Shown here: in pieces, positions 11,096-23,936 of the stretch
Position numbering within the stretch: position 1 is the first letter of the stretch
Layout: each line of letters starts with the position of its first letter
Origin: Thamnidium elegans
Taxonomy: Eukaryota > Mucoromycota > Mucoromycetes > Mucorales > Mucoraceae
Direction of reading: 5' to 3'
DNA: 64,000 nucleotides
NCBI GenBank assembly: GCA_025201345.1
Contig: JAIXMG010000011.1
Coordinates: 744,001-808,000 of the forward strand
Program-made: the position numbers and the translations under genes
Notes under the pieces: model-generated
The model's database searches: none
What the model was told of the DNA's origin: nothing
The model's input: the letters and a program-made list of their open reading frames with translations, nothing else

Positions 11096-12899
11096 TATAG
11101 TTTTACTTTATATGTTTCTGATATATTTGTTAATAAACGAGTCAGAAAAGTTTGATAAATGTTTTAAAGAAAAGGTAATGTTTATTATTTGAAAAGAAAG
11201 GGTAGCTATTTATATAAAAAGAAGAGTTCAATGACAGTTGAATCATAAAAAACATAACAAAAATGACCCTTTATGGAAATGAACGGACCGAGATATTTGC
11301 AGTAATATTTGAGTGAGGCAGATCCTGATAAATAATAATAAACAATCGTTTATGATTATTGTGCTATTCTGAATAGGCTATTTCTGTAGCAGTATCACGA
11401 ACATCTTTTATAAGGAAAACCAACTAGGTACAGATTTGTTCATACTAAATCGGTACCTGTCAAATAAAGCTGTAATTACAGACTTTAAATATCAATCAAA
11501 AGATTAGATATATCGCTTGTATATGTCAGTCCCTAAATAGTAATTGTTATGTGTTGTGTTGATTGTAATGCAGACCGAAGAGAGACATTGTGTATATCCT
11601 CTTATGACCGCAATAGGTTTGACTGAAGTCGGAAACCGCAAGAGAAAGCTATTATAAGTATATAATAAATTTGGGCTAGAGCCATATCTCTCTTGATAAG
11701 CCGTCGGTGCTAGTCTACAGCCAATAAACAAACACATAATGTACCAAAAGTTTTGTGTTTGGGATAGTTTGATGACAGTTAATTATAATATAGTAATTCA
11801 GAACAATCGGGTTTTTACGATTATTTCTCTTATCAAGGACGATATTTCTTGTGCCTTGGTAAAAAAACTGATTTTGAATCTAGGTTAAACCACTACCGTG
11901 TTAAATATTCTGTTCAGTCTTTGAATCATAGTTTTATTAGCTGCATATATTTTCTTTCCTGTAGAAGAACCTTCCGCTGTTTCTTTATCTCTTTCCTGTC
12001 TACTATTATTTTTAGTATAAAGATACGTCAAATAAGTAGATTCGTCGTAATGTTTTTAAATACGAATTAGTAATTTTAAAATTTTGGACCTGTTTTTTCC
12101 TTTCAATTTTTTATTTATTACAAAAGCTGGTAACTAACTTTTTTCTTCGGTAGTCGTATTATCTGTTATATTAAATAAATTGATATGGTTATATGTAGAT
12201 TTTATGGTAACTTGAATGTTTTTTTTTATTGCTACTGTTTTCTAATAAGCTTTATTAAATATATAAAAAAGGTAAAATAAAGTGTATACATTTCAAATGA
12301 AATACTAATTATTCTTATTTAGATACTTGCATTTTCTCTGTCTACTTTATCTCTGCTCTATATACTTCTAAAGGTGCGTATCATTTAATAATATTTACTA
12401 TTCATAGTTAAGCCTTTTTACTATTGCTCTTTTCGTCTTTGTATATTTTCACTGCTCTCTATGTACTAGTATAAATGATACTGGTATAACATGACGCTCT
12501 ATTTCATCTTATCCTATATCATCTTAAATATAATAAACTAGCTATTAGTGACATTTTTTTTTTTTTTTTGGTAATTCAAAGAACTGTTCATTCCCAATTC
12601 GTCGAATATCTATTGTGCTAGTCGTTTTGGATTCCCGATAACACTTTTCCCCCCTTGAGTGGCATTAAGCAATTCTTCTTCTTAATATCCTGTATCCCCT
12701 TTTCATTTACAAAAAAAAAAAGAAAAAATTGACAAAAAAAAAAAAAAAAAAGAGCTAAATACTCCCCCCTTTCATATCTTGTATCTTTTTTCTTATTTAT
12801 AAATAAAAAGTGTAGCACAAACCTTTTCTCTAAAAAGAAACCAAACATACTTTTTTATTTTCTCTTTCTTCTTTTTTCCCCTCCAAATATAACAATAAA
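11096..12899. other. intergenic, upstream of KIN1
   Basis: AT-rich with long A and T runs near 12550-12760. A short minus-strand frame at 11504-11737 is open but unlike anything I know. The last few hundred bases, with pyrimidine tracts near 12850-12890, should form the KIN1 promoter and 5' UTR. Confidence 0.45.
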
Positions 12900-15774
12900 A
12901 TGAGTTTACAAGTAAAAAAGTCTAGTTCAGAAGTAATTCAAGGACAAGGTAGACATTCTAGTTCCATCTCGATTAAACAAAATAAAGAAGGAACTCTAAG
13001 TCGCCGTCAGTCTGAACGTCATCAAGTTATGAAGATTCAAAATTATGTAATCTATAGAAAGACCATCGGAGCTGGTTCAATGGGTAAAGTTAAACTTGCG
13101 GAATGTTTAACTGATGTCCATAAACAAAAAGTAAGTACCAAACAAAAAAGAGAGCAAAAAGAGGTAAACTTGGCATTAATTTTTTATTTTATTTGTTAGT
13201 ACGCAGTCAAGATTATGCCTAAAGTTGATCTTGTATCTGTACCGACCACTAAATCAACAAGAGCAAAAGATCCAAAAGATACACCAGAAGAACGCGAACA
13301 AAGAACAATTCGAGAAATGGCTATTATGAGATTATTAAGACATCCTAATATCTGCCAATTAAAAGAATATATTGCCGAAGGTGATAAGTATTATATGTTT
13401 CTTGAATATGTTGATGGTGGCCAATTGTTGGATTATATCATTAAACATGGTAAACTTCGAGAAAAACAAGCTAGAAAATTTGCTAGACAAATTATCAGTG
13501 CATTAGGTACATTACACATTTGCAACCACGTTTTACATTATATATCTTAACACACACACACACACACATCTTTTTTTTTTTGATAGATTACTGTCATAGA
13601 AATTCAATTGTTCATCGAGGTAATACAAAAAAAAAAAAAAAAAAAAAAAAACTAATAATAGTAAATTATATATATTAATGCACATGTCAAAAAAAAAAAA
13701 TAGATTTAAAGATTGAAAATATTCTCATTACACAGTCTGAACAATTAAAGATTATTGATTTTGGATTATCTAATGTTTATTCACCAACAGAACAATTAAA
13801 TACATTTTGTGGATCACTTTATTTTGCAGCGCCTGAATTATTAAAAGCAAAGGAGTATACGGGACCTGAAGTTGACGTTTGGAGTTTTGGTGTAGTTTTA
13901 TATGTACTGGTGTGCGGTAGAGTACCATTTGATGATACAAATTTACCTGCTTTACATGAAAAAATAAAAACTGGTCTAGTAGAAGACTACCCCGATCATT
14001 TAGGCAAAGGTAAAATTATTATTTATCGTTATGTATATACATATATATTTACAATATATATCATTAGATTGCTTAGATCTATTATCAAAGATCTTTGTCG
14101 TTAACCCAAAAGAACGTATCACACTCTCTGCTATTCAAGCTCACCCATGGATGAATAAAGGTTACGAAGAACCTATTCGAAATTATTTACCTCATCGACA
14201 ACCCTTAGAAAGTATTGATATGGAAATCGTCAATGGTATGCATGGATTTGGTTTAGGTAGTCCCGAAGAAATTCATCAAAAATTACAACGTATTATATCC
14301 TCTTCTGCTTACCAAGTTGCTGCACTAAAAATAGATCAAAACTTTCAAAAAAAAGCCAGCGATGATCAAACGTTAGCAAGTCGACCTAAATGGAGACGTA
14401 CTTTATCTACCAGAAGAAAGATTCAAATGCACGATGACTTTCAATCGTTACCTGCCATGTATGATCCGTTAGTTTCTATTTATTACTTGGTAAAAGAAAG
14501 AAAAGAATCAGATGAACGAAAGAAGCAATTATTAAGTACTGAAAGTTCCCCCATCACTTTAAGTCGATCCACAAGTACTTTGGTAGCTAGTACTCATTTG
14601 GCCTCAGAACCTACTACTTCGCTTGTGAGAAGACGCACGTTTGATGCTTCGAAAAAGTTACCAGAATTACCTGCCTTTCAACCAAAGTCTAAAAAGTATT
14701 CAAATAGTCAATTGTCTCCGGCTGATTTACCTACGCCAACTGCTTCCAAAAGTGAAAGTATTCCGGTACGAAGGACTACGCTACTAAGACAAAAGAGTTT
14801 ACAGACAATGAAAAAGTTTGGGTTAAAGTTGGCCTCTCGTGCTAATGTAGAAGCTATTCCAAATGATGTCACTACGTCTTCTTCTTCCTCTGCTACCACA
14901 GCTACCGATGATATAAGTAAGTTTATATTTTTAAAGAAAAAGTAAATGTATGCCTATTGGTCTAACATTTTTTTTCTCATTTTAAATTAGGGTCAAGTAA
15001 GAACAACAGCCGCGTTATTGTTACAGAGCCAAACCGACAATCTACACACTCTGCTACAAGCAATGTTACAACATCTTCTAGACCGGCTTGGAAGAAAATG
15101 TCTATAAATCGTAAAAATACCCGACTGTCATTTGATAATTCTACTGGTAATTTACCCACACAAGTTGATCCCATGTTGACGCATACCATTGAAAATCAAA
15201 TGAATAAAAAAGGTAAACTATACATATTTTGAAAAAAAAAATTGTATTAACATATTTTTTTTGTACTTATAAAGACAAAAACTCGGTATTAAAGTCAAGT
15301 AAATCAGAAGTAGTTCCATCGAACAAGAAAAAGTCAGAACATCCAAAGAGTTTATTTCATTTTAATCGAGCTCAATTGTTTCGAGTTACACCAGATAAAT
15401 TAATGACAGATTTACAAAAAGTGTTGCAGCAATTACAAGTTCAAACAAAGACAATTGAACAATTCACATTACAATGCTCCTGTCTGCAATCTGTTTGGGC
15501 TAAATTTATTAAGCCTAGCCAATCACTAGAAGAAAACCAAACAGATGAATCATTTATGGCAGATGATGATAGGTCCAGACACATTGTATTGGAGTTTACA
15601 GTGATGGTGTATGAAGCAAGATGGGCAGGTGGTAAAATTGGGTTCAAAGTAAAAGAGGAACAGCATCTACATAATAATGTATTGGTTGGACTTTATACTA
15701 AACGCGTATTGAAAAGTATCAATAATATTTTATTGAATGAAATTGGACACTTGTATCATGAAGTATCACCTTGA
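12900..15774 (+). CDS. KIN1: KIN1/PAR-1/MARK-type serine/threonine kinase
   Basis: Cortical polarity and exocytosis kinase of the Kin1/Kin2 group. Seven exons (12900-13130, 13200-13506, 13587-13619, 13704-14009, 14068-14916, 14991-15212, 15275-15774) give 815 codons. The kinase domain runs from about residue 50 to 320: Gly-rich loop [16 protein letters not shown]-type lysine in YAVKIM (residue 81), catalytic loop HRDLKIEN, DFGLSN, and activation segment [14 protein letters not shown]. Just after it is [19 protein letters not shown], then a [20 protein letters not shown] segment characteristic of Kin1. A long Ser/Thr-rich linker follows. The C-terminus ([20 protein letters not shown] to [13 protein letters not shown]) is a KA1 membrane-binding domain. 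Exon 3 is only 33 bp, and several introns contain long A runs. It is convergent with the acetyltransferase gene downstream. Confidence 0.93.
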
Positions 15775-16376
15775 TTTTCTTTTTTTTTTATATATAACAT
15801 CTTTTTTTTTTCTATTAATATCATTTTTCCTAAATACCAAATTTCATATATGTACTCTCGTACAAAAATAAATAAATTTATCTACATTTTATTCTATGTA
15901 TCCCACGGTGTGACAATTATAGGAGGGGGGGGGGGGCTTTTTTTAACGTGTTAAATTGATAAACAGGTGATTTCTATAATTGTCTGGACTACTTTCAAAA
16001 AGAACAATACACGAGATCATGTTACCAGTTATATATATATATTATACATAAACACGTCAATTGACAGTTTTTATACTCTTCATCTATGATACAGACGAAT
16101 ACAATTCACTCGAGTTTACAATCAGGTCTGGTATTATTTTTATTAAAAATGATTACTATGACACTTAATAATAAAAAACAATAGATGCTGCTACGCAACT
16201 ATAAATAAACTGTCAATTGGTTACAGAGAGAAAAAAAAAGGATTTTTATTTTTTTCGAATCTAGATCAAAATCATTTGACATGTTTATGTGTAAATAAAG
16301 GTTCAGCTCTGAAACTTTTTTTTAGAAGTGTGTAAAAAAAGGGGGGGGGGGAACGGAGTTTGTTTATGTAAAAATG
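15775..16376. other. intergenic between convergent genes
   Basis: Spacer joining the 3' ends of KIN1 and the acetyltransferase gene. It contains G-runs (near 15924 and 16340) and A/T homopolymers. No gene recognised. Confidence 0.5.
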
Positions 16377-16962
16377 CTATTCACTTGCCAAAATGCTTGG
16401 CCAATGACCACTCTTTTGATCAGGAAAACGAGCTTCTAAATATTTAAGAACAAATGGACAAGTAGGTATAACCGATATGCTTTTTTCTTGCACCCATTCA
16501 AATGCTTTGGATAGTAATAGGTCACCTAACCCTTGGTTTCTATAGGCAGAAGGTATTTCCTATATTATTATTATATATTTTTTTGAATTTTTATATGTTT
16601 TTTATATATGTATGTTTACTATCATATAAAATTATATATAAAATTATACATAAAATAATAAATAAATAAAAAATAACTCACAATATGATAAAATTCAATT
16701 ATATTTTTGTATGTTGTTGGCAAATAACATAATGCCGCTACATAAAAAAATATTCAGTACAGGCTTTTTTTTTCTAGTGTATAACATATTTACCAGAGTT
16801 GCCTTTTGTGTCTAATACTGCTTTAAACATACAACGAGTAGGATCATGTACTATATCTTGAATACTTAATTTATTTGGTTTTGACGCTAGCGCCGTTGAG
16901 TTGTGTGGTATTTTAAAAAAATTATGTTTAGACTTTGTACAAGATGTTGGCGATTGTGTCAT
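16377..16962 (-). CDS. small GNAT-fold N-acetyltransferase (NATD1/GTLP-like)
   Basis: Three exons on the minus strand (16962-16794, 16737-16682, 16559-16377) give 135 codons. The middle reads NKLSIQDIVHDPTRCMFKAV, then ALCYLPTTYKNIIEFYHI, then EIPSAYRNQGLGDLLLSKAF and VIPTCPFVLKYLEARFP. The R-N-Q-G-L-G stretch is the acetyl-CoA binding motif A, and the VxPxCPFV/KYL tail is characteristic of the small NATD1-like family (Pfam Acetyltransf_CG). The substrate is unknown. The start is uncertain: the chosen ATG is the only one in frame, but the frame stays open upstream to about 17120 through a Thr/Ala-coding trinucleotide repeat and a basic ELDRRKRRKTSF stretch. An upstream exon may therefore add an N-terminal extension. 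Confidence 0.8.
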
Positions 16963-17767
16963 TACTGTTGTTGCTGTTGCTGTTGCTGTTGTTGCTGTTG
17001 TTGTTGTTGTTGTTGTTGTTGCAGTAAACGAAGTCTTTCTACGTTTACGTCTATCCAACTCGTCCAGCGAACCTCCAGATAAAACTAAATTTGTTGATGA
17101 AATAGCCAAAACGAATAAAGGTCTTTTTTTTTTGTATGTAAAAAAAAATAAAAAGGAAAGAAAGGAAGAAAGTACGAAAAAAAGCAAAACCTGGGATAGA
17201 AAAAGGAGTAAAAAAAAAAAAAAATTTGTAGTACAAAAACTGCACGGGTTAAAACATTTTAAATCGGTTGTTGTTGTTGTTATAATAAACTGATATTATA
17301 AAAGGATTTTTTACGGGATAAAAAAAACTATTCATTAGAGAGAAATACTTTATAAAATCGATAAACAGGAGAGTGCGTCGATCTTATCGCTAGTTAATAA
17401 TATTTATAAGGTACATAGGGTCCAACACTTGTGAAAAAGAAAAAAAGACCATCTTATCATAGTCTGGACTATTTTTTTTTTAATAGTGTGAAATCAACTG
17501 ACATAACGACTGATCGTTTATTTACTTGATAAATAAATATACACATGTATATCTTGTCGATATATAGAACAGTGACTCTTTCTTTTTTTTTCACTTCGTT
17601 CTTGAATCGAAAAAGCCTTTTTAGAGTAAGTATAGAAACAACTACAGTACTAAATGAGTGATCTAGAACCTTCTTCTTATTTATCTGTGCGTGATACACA
17701 TTTCTCCTCTTTTTTTTTAATTAAAATAGATTGGCCGTACGTTTTATTATACAAAATTTTATTAATT
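16963..17767. other. upstream of the acetyltransferase; TTG/TGC trinucleotide run
   Basis: Holds the promoter side of the acetyltransferase gene and the 3' side of AP-3 beta. A trinucleotide run of about 55 bp at 16965-17023 (GTT/GCT on the plus strand) reads as Thr/Ala repeats on the minus strand. Past 17120 the sequence is homopolymer-rich and I see no further gene. Confidence 0.5.
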
Positions 17768-20571
17768 TTATTTCCTTGGTAATCGCTCATCTTCACTAGA
17801 GTCAGAATCGGTTTCTTCCTCTGTCTCCTCCTCTTCACTACCCTCACTTTCTTCCTCACTCTCTTCTTCGGATTCTTCCTCAGAAGACTCGTCTTCATCT
17901 GTCGACTCATCATAGAAAGCATCTAAATCATAATCGTTACCCTTCTTCTTAACTGTAGCAGAAGAAGGTGAATACATGGATGAGTTACCCATAGCTTCAA
18001 CACCAGATAATGCAGTGGAAGTACCACTACGGTATCTTTGATCAAAACTATCACTTCCAAATCCTGATTCCATCATAACTGTTCTACTACCACTCCATCC
18101 TTCCAACTCTTCTACGTTACGTACACTGGTATCAGGCTGTTCTTGAGGGAAATCGGGTAAAGGTTCATAACCAGGAAGTGGTTGATGAGCTAAAAGTGAA
18201 AGTGATCCAATATTATAATCGGCAGAGTCTAATACATACATATATATATATGTATATTAATTGATTACGTTAGTTAAAAGTAAATAACAGCTCTAATAAT
18301 AGAAAACTTACTTTGGACTTCACTTTCAATAACAGGTGGTTCCTTGTTAGATAGCAAAATATCTTTCAAATGCTGCTTTATTTGATTTAATCCAGCCTTC
18401 TCTTGTTGATTTGGTATAGTTAAAGCACGTAAGAATCTTGCACGATCTCTGACATCGTAATCGGTATCGTATCTTGCTAGATTAAGTAAATATTGATTCA
18501 AGTTATTCAAAGTGGTATGATCAGGGTTTAAACAAATTAACTTTGCTGATAACGTCAATATTTGGAGTTTGGTAATATTATCTTCATTGACAAAGTTCTT
18601 TACTGCTTGGCGTAATACATCGGGACCAACGTGTGGTAAAGTCTCGGTATATTGTCCAACTAACCATAAAATATTGGCTCGTGCCATAGGTACCTTTAAT
18701 GTCTCTAATAACTTTACAAGTGCAATTACTGATTTCGATCTTTCTACGTTGGGAACTTGTAATAAACGTGTCAATACGAGTACTGATTCTGCCACTACCA
18801 ATTCTAATCACCAAAAAAAAAAAAAAAAAAAAAAAATCGTATTAGTAAAATACAAATATAACCTCTCTCTAAAAAAAAGCTTACCGTTTTTGCTACCAAG
18901 TAGTTTCATTAATAAGCCCAAACATTTATCAGAAGCAGTAGGAACTGTAGTTGCACATCGAGCAATGGCTTGAATAGTAGCAGCTACAAAATCTTTATTG
19001 GGACTCTTGACATATTGTTGTAACTCGGTAAGTAAAGTATGTATATTGGATGCATTAGCAATTGTAGTCAAGATATTTAATTTGGTATCACGAATAAATA
19101 CAGGTTCAGAGGATTGTGTATAAAATTGTTGTAACGAAGATTCAAATAAATACTATATATATAAAAAAAAAGAGAGTTAAATACGTAATAAATAGTATAC
19201 AAATACATACTTACAGGTCTTTTAAGTGACATGGTGGCAATATTAGAAAGCACAACATAAGATTGTTCTCTATGTGATCTTAATATACGAACAAGAGGTT
19301 TTGCGATCTTTTCAGCTTCAGAAGCAGGAGACAAGTAGTAGAATAATTTGGCTACTGCAAGCACAACACCACTGTTACGACTTTGTAATAATGGAATACA
19401 ACTCTTTAACAATAACTCATGATCCACGTCTAATTCTATAACTTCAATATCTAGTTGATCAGTATCGTCATCGTCCGAGTTAGAGTCGTCTGAAGAATAA
19501 AATGACTTGTTATTTGTGATGGTCTTCTTTTTCGGTTGTACTTTTGATTCATCTTCACCCTATAAGATAAGTGTGTTTTTAAATAAATCGTGCCTTTTAT
19601 AAAATAAAATAAAAAGACTTACGTTGGGGTTAGGGTTTAAAAATTGGCTTCTTCCGTATCGTATCAAAACGTTAAGAATAGACATTTGTCCCCATTCATC
19701 ACAGTCTCCCAACATGGAACATAATTTTCTGAAACAAGGATGAATCAAATCAAATCTGTTTGGACAAACCTCGTTAAATGCCATAATGGTACTTCCAATC
19801 ACAATATTCGATCTATCCTTTAATAATGTTGCAATTATTTCAACCAAAGCCTCCTTTTGAGAGGAGTCCAAACTATTGTTTTTTTTTTATCTTAGATTAC
19901 ATATATTTGTACATGTATAAGTAATTTTATGTACCTGTAACATTTGGGTATAGCATGAGCAGCAGTTTTTCGAACATATGGACTAGGATCTGTAATACAT
20001 TTTTTGATACCAAGTAATACAATAGGACTGATTACAGGTACACGAATACCACTCATAACACGTAACGCCATGGCACGAATAATTTGGTTCTTGTCGCTAA
20101 GATCCTTTTGAAACGAGTTGATGGACAACAATGCTAAATCTGGTTCTTGTTCAGCGTAACGTAATAAAAAGATATAAACTAGTTTACGAATTTCAATATT
20201 TTGTGAAACTACATTCTTTACAACATCTGGAAAAAACTCGGAAACGTCTCTACCCTTGGAAATCATCTGTTTAATAAAAAGGAGGAGAGAGCGTTAATAA
20301 ATACATTACATTACAAAATAAAAGTAGCTTTGCTTACGGCTATAAGTCTCTTTAAACCATCCAGTTTTTCTCGATCGTTTTTGGAATCTAATTGCCGTTT
20401 AATATTACGCATCTTTTCTTCAGAAGTGTCAAAGTATTGTGCGCCAGATTCACTACCAGGAAAACCTAACTCGCGTGCGTTATCAACAAGACCTTGTGAC
20501 ATTTTTTGTGAAAGCTTTGCTGCCTTTTCTGCAAAGGTCTTGGCACTATTAATATAATCAGATACTTCCAT
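17768..20571 (-). CDS. APL6: AP-3 adaptor complex beta subunit
   Basis: Large subunit of the AP-3 coat, which carries cargo from the Golgi or endosomes to the vacuole. Seven exons on the minus strand (20571-20338, 20266-19935, 19872-19623, 19559-19215, 19152-18885, 18803-18312, 18228-17768) give 793 codons. The start [13 protein letters not shown] leads into [20 protein letters not shown] and a long adaptin HEAT-repeat trunk: [79 protein letters not shown]. The KRQL/YVYLLRYAE pattern and an acidic insert after the RYGRSQF segment are typical of AP-3 rather than AP-1/2 beta. The C-terminus is a hinge of Glu/Ser repeats (about residues 745-790). The ear domain of animal AP3B is absent, as usual in fungi. 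Confidence 0.93.
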
Positions 20572-21249
20572 AGCTTAGTTTATACAGAGCAAAAAAAGAA
20601 ACAAAACAAAAAAGTCAGGCTTTGAGCTTTGAACGTTTTTTTTATTTTTTATTGTAGCGCCGAACCCCGAAAATAAAGTTGCTTGTATATCTTTTTTGGA
20701 TAAAATGGAAAAGAAATTAGTTTTCAGGCATGTTGAAGGGATCAAATGTTTTTTTTACCTGCAATATCTTTAAATCTTACGTTCTATGCGGTGTTTTGCC
20801 TTTTGACAATTAAATACTTCTGGCCGTCCATTCCCAGTCCAGATCTGTGAGGCAATATGTATCATATTTTTTTGCAGCGAGGACATCATGATTCCAATAT
20901 ATATTACAGTTGTTACAGATCAATATACCAAAGAATGTTCTGTCCTCAACTTTATGATGTCAAAGGTTCTTCTCAAAAAAATTATGAAATACCTATTGTA
21001 GAGGGTTATTTAGATGTATATTTGGATGTATAAACTTCTTCTTTGGCACATGAATGATAAAAAATAAACTTGATACACACAGGTGACATGGACAAGTGTT
21101 TAAGGCACAGTAAGCAGGGTAAACAAAAAAATGTACATTAAAGAAGTCTATGTCGCGTATTTTGTTTTATTTATTTTTTTGCATTGGCATGATTTACTTT
21201 TTTATAAATCGAGTTCCGTTTATGCTTATTTTTATTTTTGTAATGGAAT
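20572..21249. other. intergenic, upstream of AP-3 beta and left flank of transposon
   Basis: Contains the AP-3 beta promoter region (minus strand) near 20580-20700. The rest is AT-rich, with no gene seen. The right part would originally have adjoined the second Fanzor gene before the transposon at 21250-23893 inserted. Confidence 0.45.
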
Positions 21250-23893
21250 TAACGTGCATCTACTTTATAATAAACTCTACTAACTCCGATTTTTCGTATT
21301 TTTTTATTTTCTATAATACTCGACGGCAAAACACTTTTAACATAAATTAATTGCAGTTTAACATTATAAATAAGATTACAAAGAGATATGCCGAAGTGTT
21401 TTTTTTGTCTTTGCGGTGTTTTTCGTGAAAAATATCGATTTGAAGTTTGACTATATTTTATATCTTAAAACTATCAATTACACTACTTATAAATATTTAA
21501 ATAATGGGAAGAATATCTAACAAAAAAAAGGCTTGGGCGAAGAACTTACGTAACGTACGTAATTTTCCAGAGCAGGTTACTGAGCAACAAAGTGATATTT
21601 CTTCAGTAAACGATGAACCTGTTCAAATCATTGATGAGGCAGCCCTCCAATCAATTAATTTTAAACTGAAGGAAGACGGAGTCAGTAAGAGAGAGGCATT
21701 TTCTAGGGGACTTGAATACAGTGCTAGATATCAGCGAAAGTTGAAGCAGAAAAACAGGGAAATGGCGAAAGGAAGCGCCAAAATATCCAGTTATTTTAGT
21801 AGCGTAACCGCAAGTTCTGCATCTGAGGAGGCGCCTGTCGAAACTGAAATGCAAAAACTTCAAGCAGCCTATGACTACTTAACCTCTGAGCTGGAACCAA
21901 AAATTAGCTTAGAAAGCGCCCAACAAAAGGCAGGCACATATGAGCGTACAAAATACTTGGCCGTTCATTTGTACTTGGAGCTCCGAATTGATGGTATCAA
22001 GTGAATACAGGCTTCAGAACTTGCAGCCAAAAGATTCTGGTATGGTAAGGCTACGGTTTACCGTAGTATTGTAATTCGGAAATATGTCGCCGAATATATC
22101 ATTACAGGGGAAATTACTAAGGGTTTGCAAGGAAAACACTCGAAGAGAATATCAATTTTAGATGACAACGATATCAAGAGAAAAGTTATTGAGTGGTTCA
22201 GATCTGTGCCCAAATTTCAAAGAAATATTCCTGCGATCCAAAATGAGCTTCGTCACGTTATTATACCGAATGCAATCGAAAATAACGCTCTTAATGTTGA
22301 AAGATACTCCAACGCGGTTACTTCTATTGAATGTATAAGAAAGAAGCTTATTGAATGGGGTTTTTATTTTAAGCGAGTTGGTAAATTAATTAATTATGAA
22401 AAAAAACAAATAACTCGTTACTAATAAAAAATCTTTTATTTTACAGGAAGAGTAATTTTTTTCGACGGACACGAAAGAGAAGATGTAGTCGCATACAGAA
22501 ACGAATGGTCTAAAAGAATAATGTTATACCGCGAGTATTCTGAAACGTACAGTTATGATGATGTTAGTATTGTAATCCCTCCAATTTTACCTACCAATGT
22601 CAGACAACATGTCTTTGTAACTCACGACGAAAGCACATTCTATGCTAATGACCATCAACAGTATGCTTGGCTGGAAGAAACTGAGAATTTTTGCTTGCCA
22701 AAATCTCAAGGTAGGTCAATTATGATCTCTGAATTCCACTGTCCCTGTCACGGAACAATGAGGGCTATGATAAATGGCAAACCCATGACCTCGAGAGTGG
22801 TGTTTTATCCTGGAGCCCCTCACCAAGGATATTGGACGAGTGAGCACATGGTCACTCAATTGAAGGACGTGTTGGTCTTGTTTTCTGTTTTGCACCAAGA
22901 TATACTGCCGTATTCCTTTTCGATCAGAGTAGTAATCATAAGGCCTTCGCCAAAGATGCTTTGGTTGCTAGTAGAATGAATATGGGAGGAGGTGAAGTAA
23001 AAGAAGATGATGTCAAGGTTAGAGATGGTCGTTATACCGTAGTAGTAGATAGCCAATCTGTAGAGAAACGTCAAAGTTTTTACGTTGAAAGAAATTTCAA
23101 CTACCCCGAGCTACAAAAGCTTAGATTTAGCAAAATTTCCAGGGCTGATAAAGTTGTGAAATTTGATGCAATTATGAAAAACGTTCATCCCGTAAGTTTA
23201 TAATTATCCATTCTTAGATTTCAAATTATATATATATAGAAATTTTCGTTTAACTCGTTTGATTTATTTAAAAAATAGAATAACGAGATAAAAACATATT
23301 TCATAGGTATTAAAGAAATATTAACACAAAGAAATTTGTTCGGTGGTCAAAACAGATATTGCAACAATGTAGAAGCTGCCAACCATGAATGTTGTGCGGT
23401 TCATTTGCTTGGCAGCCAGCCTGATTTCATAGAGCAAAAATCAATCTTGGCTGAAGCTATTGAAGAAGCAGGTCACATTTTCGAACTTTACCCTCGGCAT
23501 CATTGTGAATGTAGCCCCATTGAACGTTTCTGGGGAGCCAGCAAAAAAATAGCGAGACGGAATTGTAACTACAATTTCCGCTCTCTCGATAACAACATCA
23601 ATAGTTTTCTTGATAGCGTGAACCAACCTGGAGAGATCCCTTTGCAAATCCGTCGTTACTTCAACAAAAGCTTCCGGTACATTGAAGCTTACAGTAACGA
23701 AAAAGATGTTGCTGAGGCATTTTCTCTCGTAAAAGAGTTCTCAAAGCTTCAAAAATCACACAGAAAGCTCCGCGAAAATCAATAATTCACATAAAAAAAT
23801 AAAAATAAAAAAAGGCAGTTTTAAATGCCAATATCCATATTAGGAGTCGGAATTGTAATTCCAAAAAGTTTATTATAAAGTAGATGCACGTTA
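21250..23893 (+). mobile_element. DDE transposon with perfect 27-bp terminal inverted repeats
   Basis: The left end (21250-21276, starting TAACGTGCATCTACTTTATA) and the right end (23867-23893) are exact reverse complements over 27 bp. The terminal TA may be a target-site duplication or part of the repeat; TTA also fits. The only gene inside is the transposase relic at 21504-23785, in the same orientation as the element. Total length is 2644 bp. Its right end lies 43 bp before the start codon of the Fanzor gene that follows, so the Fanzor is outside this element and may have lost its promoter to the insertion. Confidence 0.88.
21504..23785 (+). pseudogene. DDE transposase, recently broken (TGA plus frameshift)
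   Basis: The start MGRISNKKKAWAKNLRNVR leads into an N-terminal region with a helix-turn-helix-like segment (ASELAAKRFWYGKATVYRSI). An in-frame TGA lies at 22002-22004. Introns are likely at 22381-22446 and 23192-23278. The catalytic part reads VFVTHDESTFYANDHQQYAW (first Asp), GRSIMISEFHCPCHGTM, FYPGAPHQGYWTSEHM, then, after a +1 change near 22900, VFLFDQSSNHKAFAKDAL (second Asp) and PRHHCECSPIERFWGASKK (Glu). The last part is CNYNFRSLDNNINSFLDSV and a basic C-terminus. These motifs define a transposase family I know from many fungal genomes, but I cannot name its superfamily with confidence. Only two lesions in about 690 codons suggest recent inactivation or sequence error. Confidence 0.82.
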
Positions 23894-23936
23894 TGCTTTT
23901 CTCTTTCTTTTTTTTTTTTTTTACCTAAATATCTTA

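Noticed and set aside
11504..11737. Minus-strand frame of 77 codons upstream of the old Fanzor relic
   Set aside because: Composition is mildly coding-like but nothing matches the Fanzor N-terminus or any known family; too weak to annotate.
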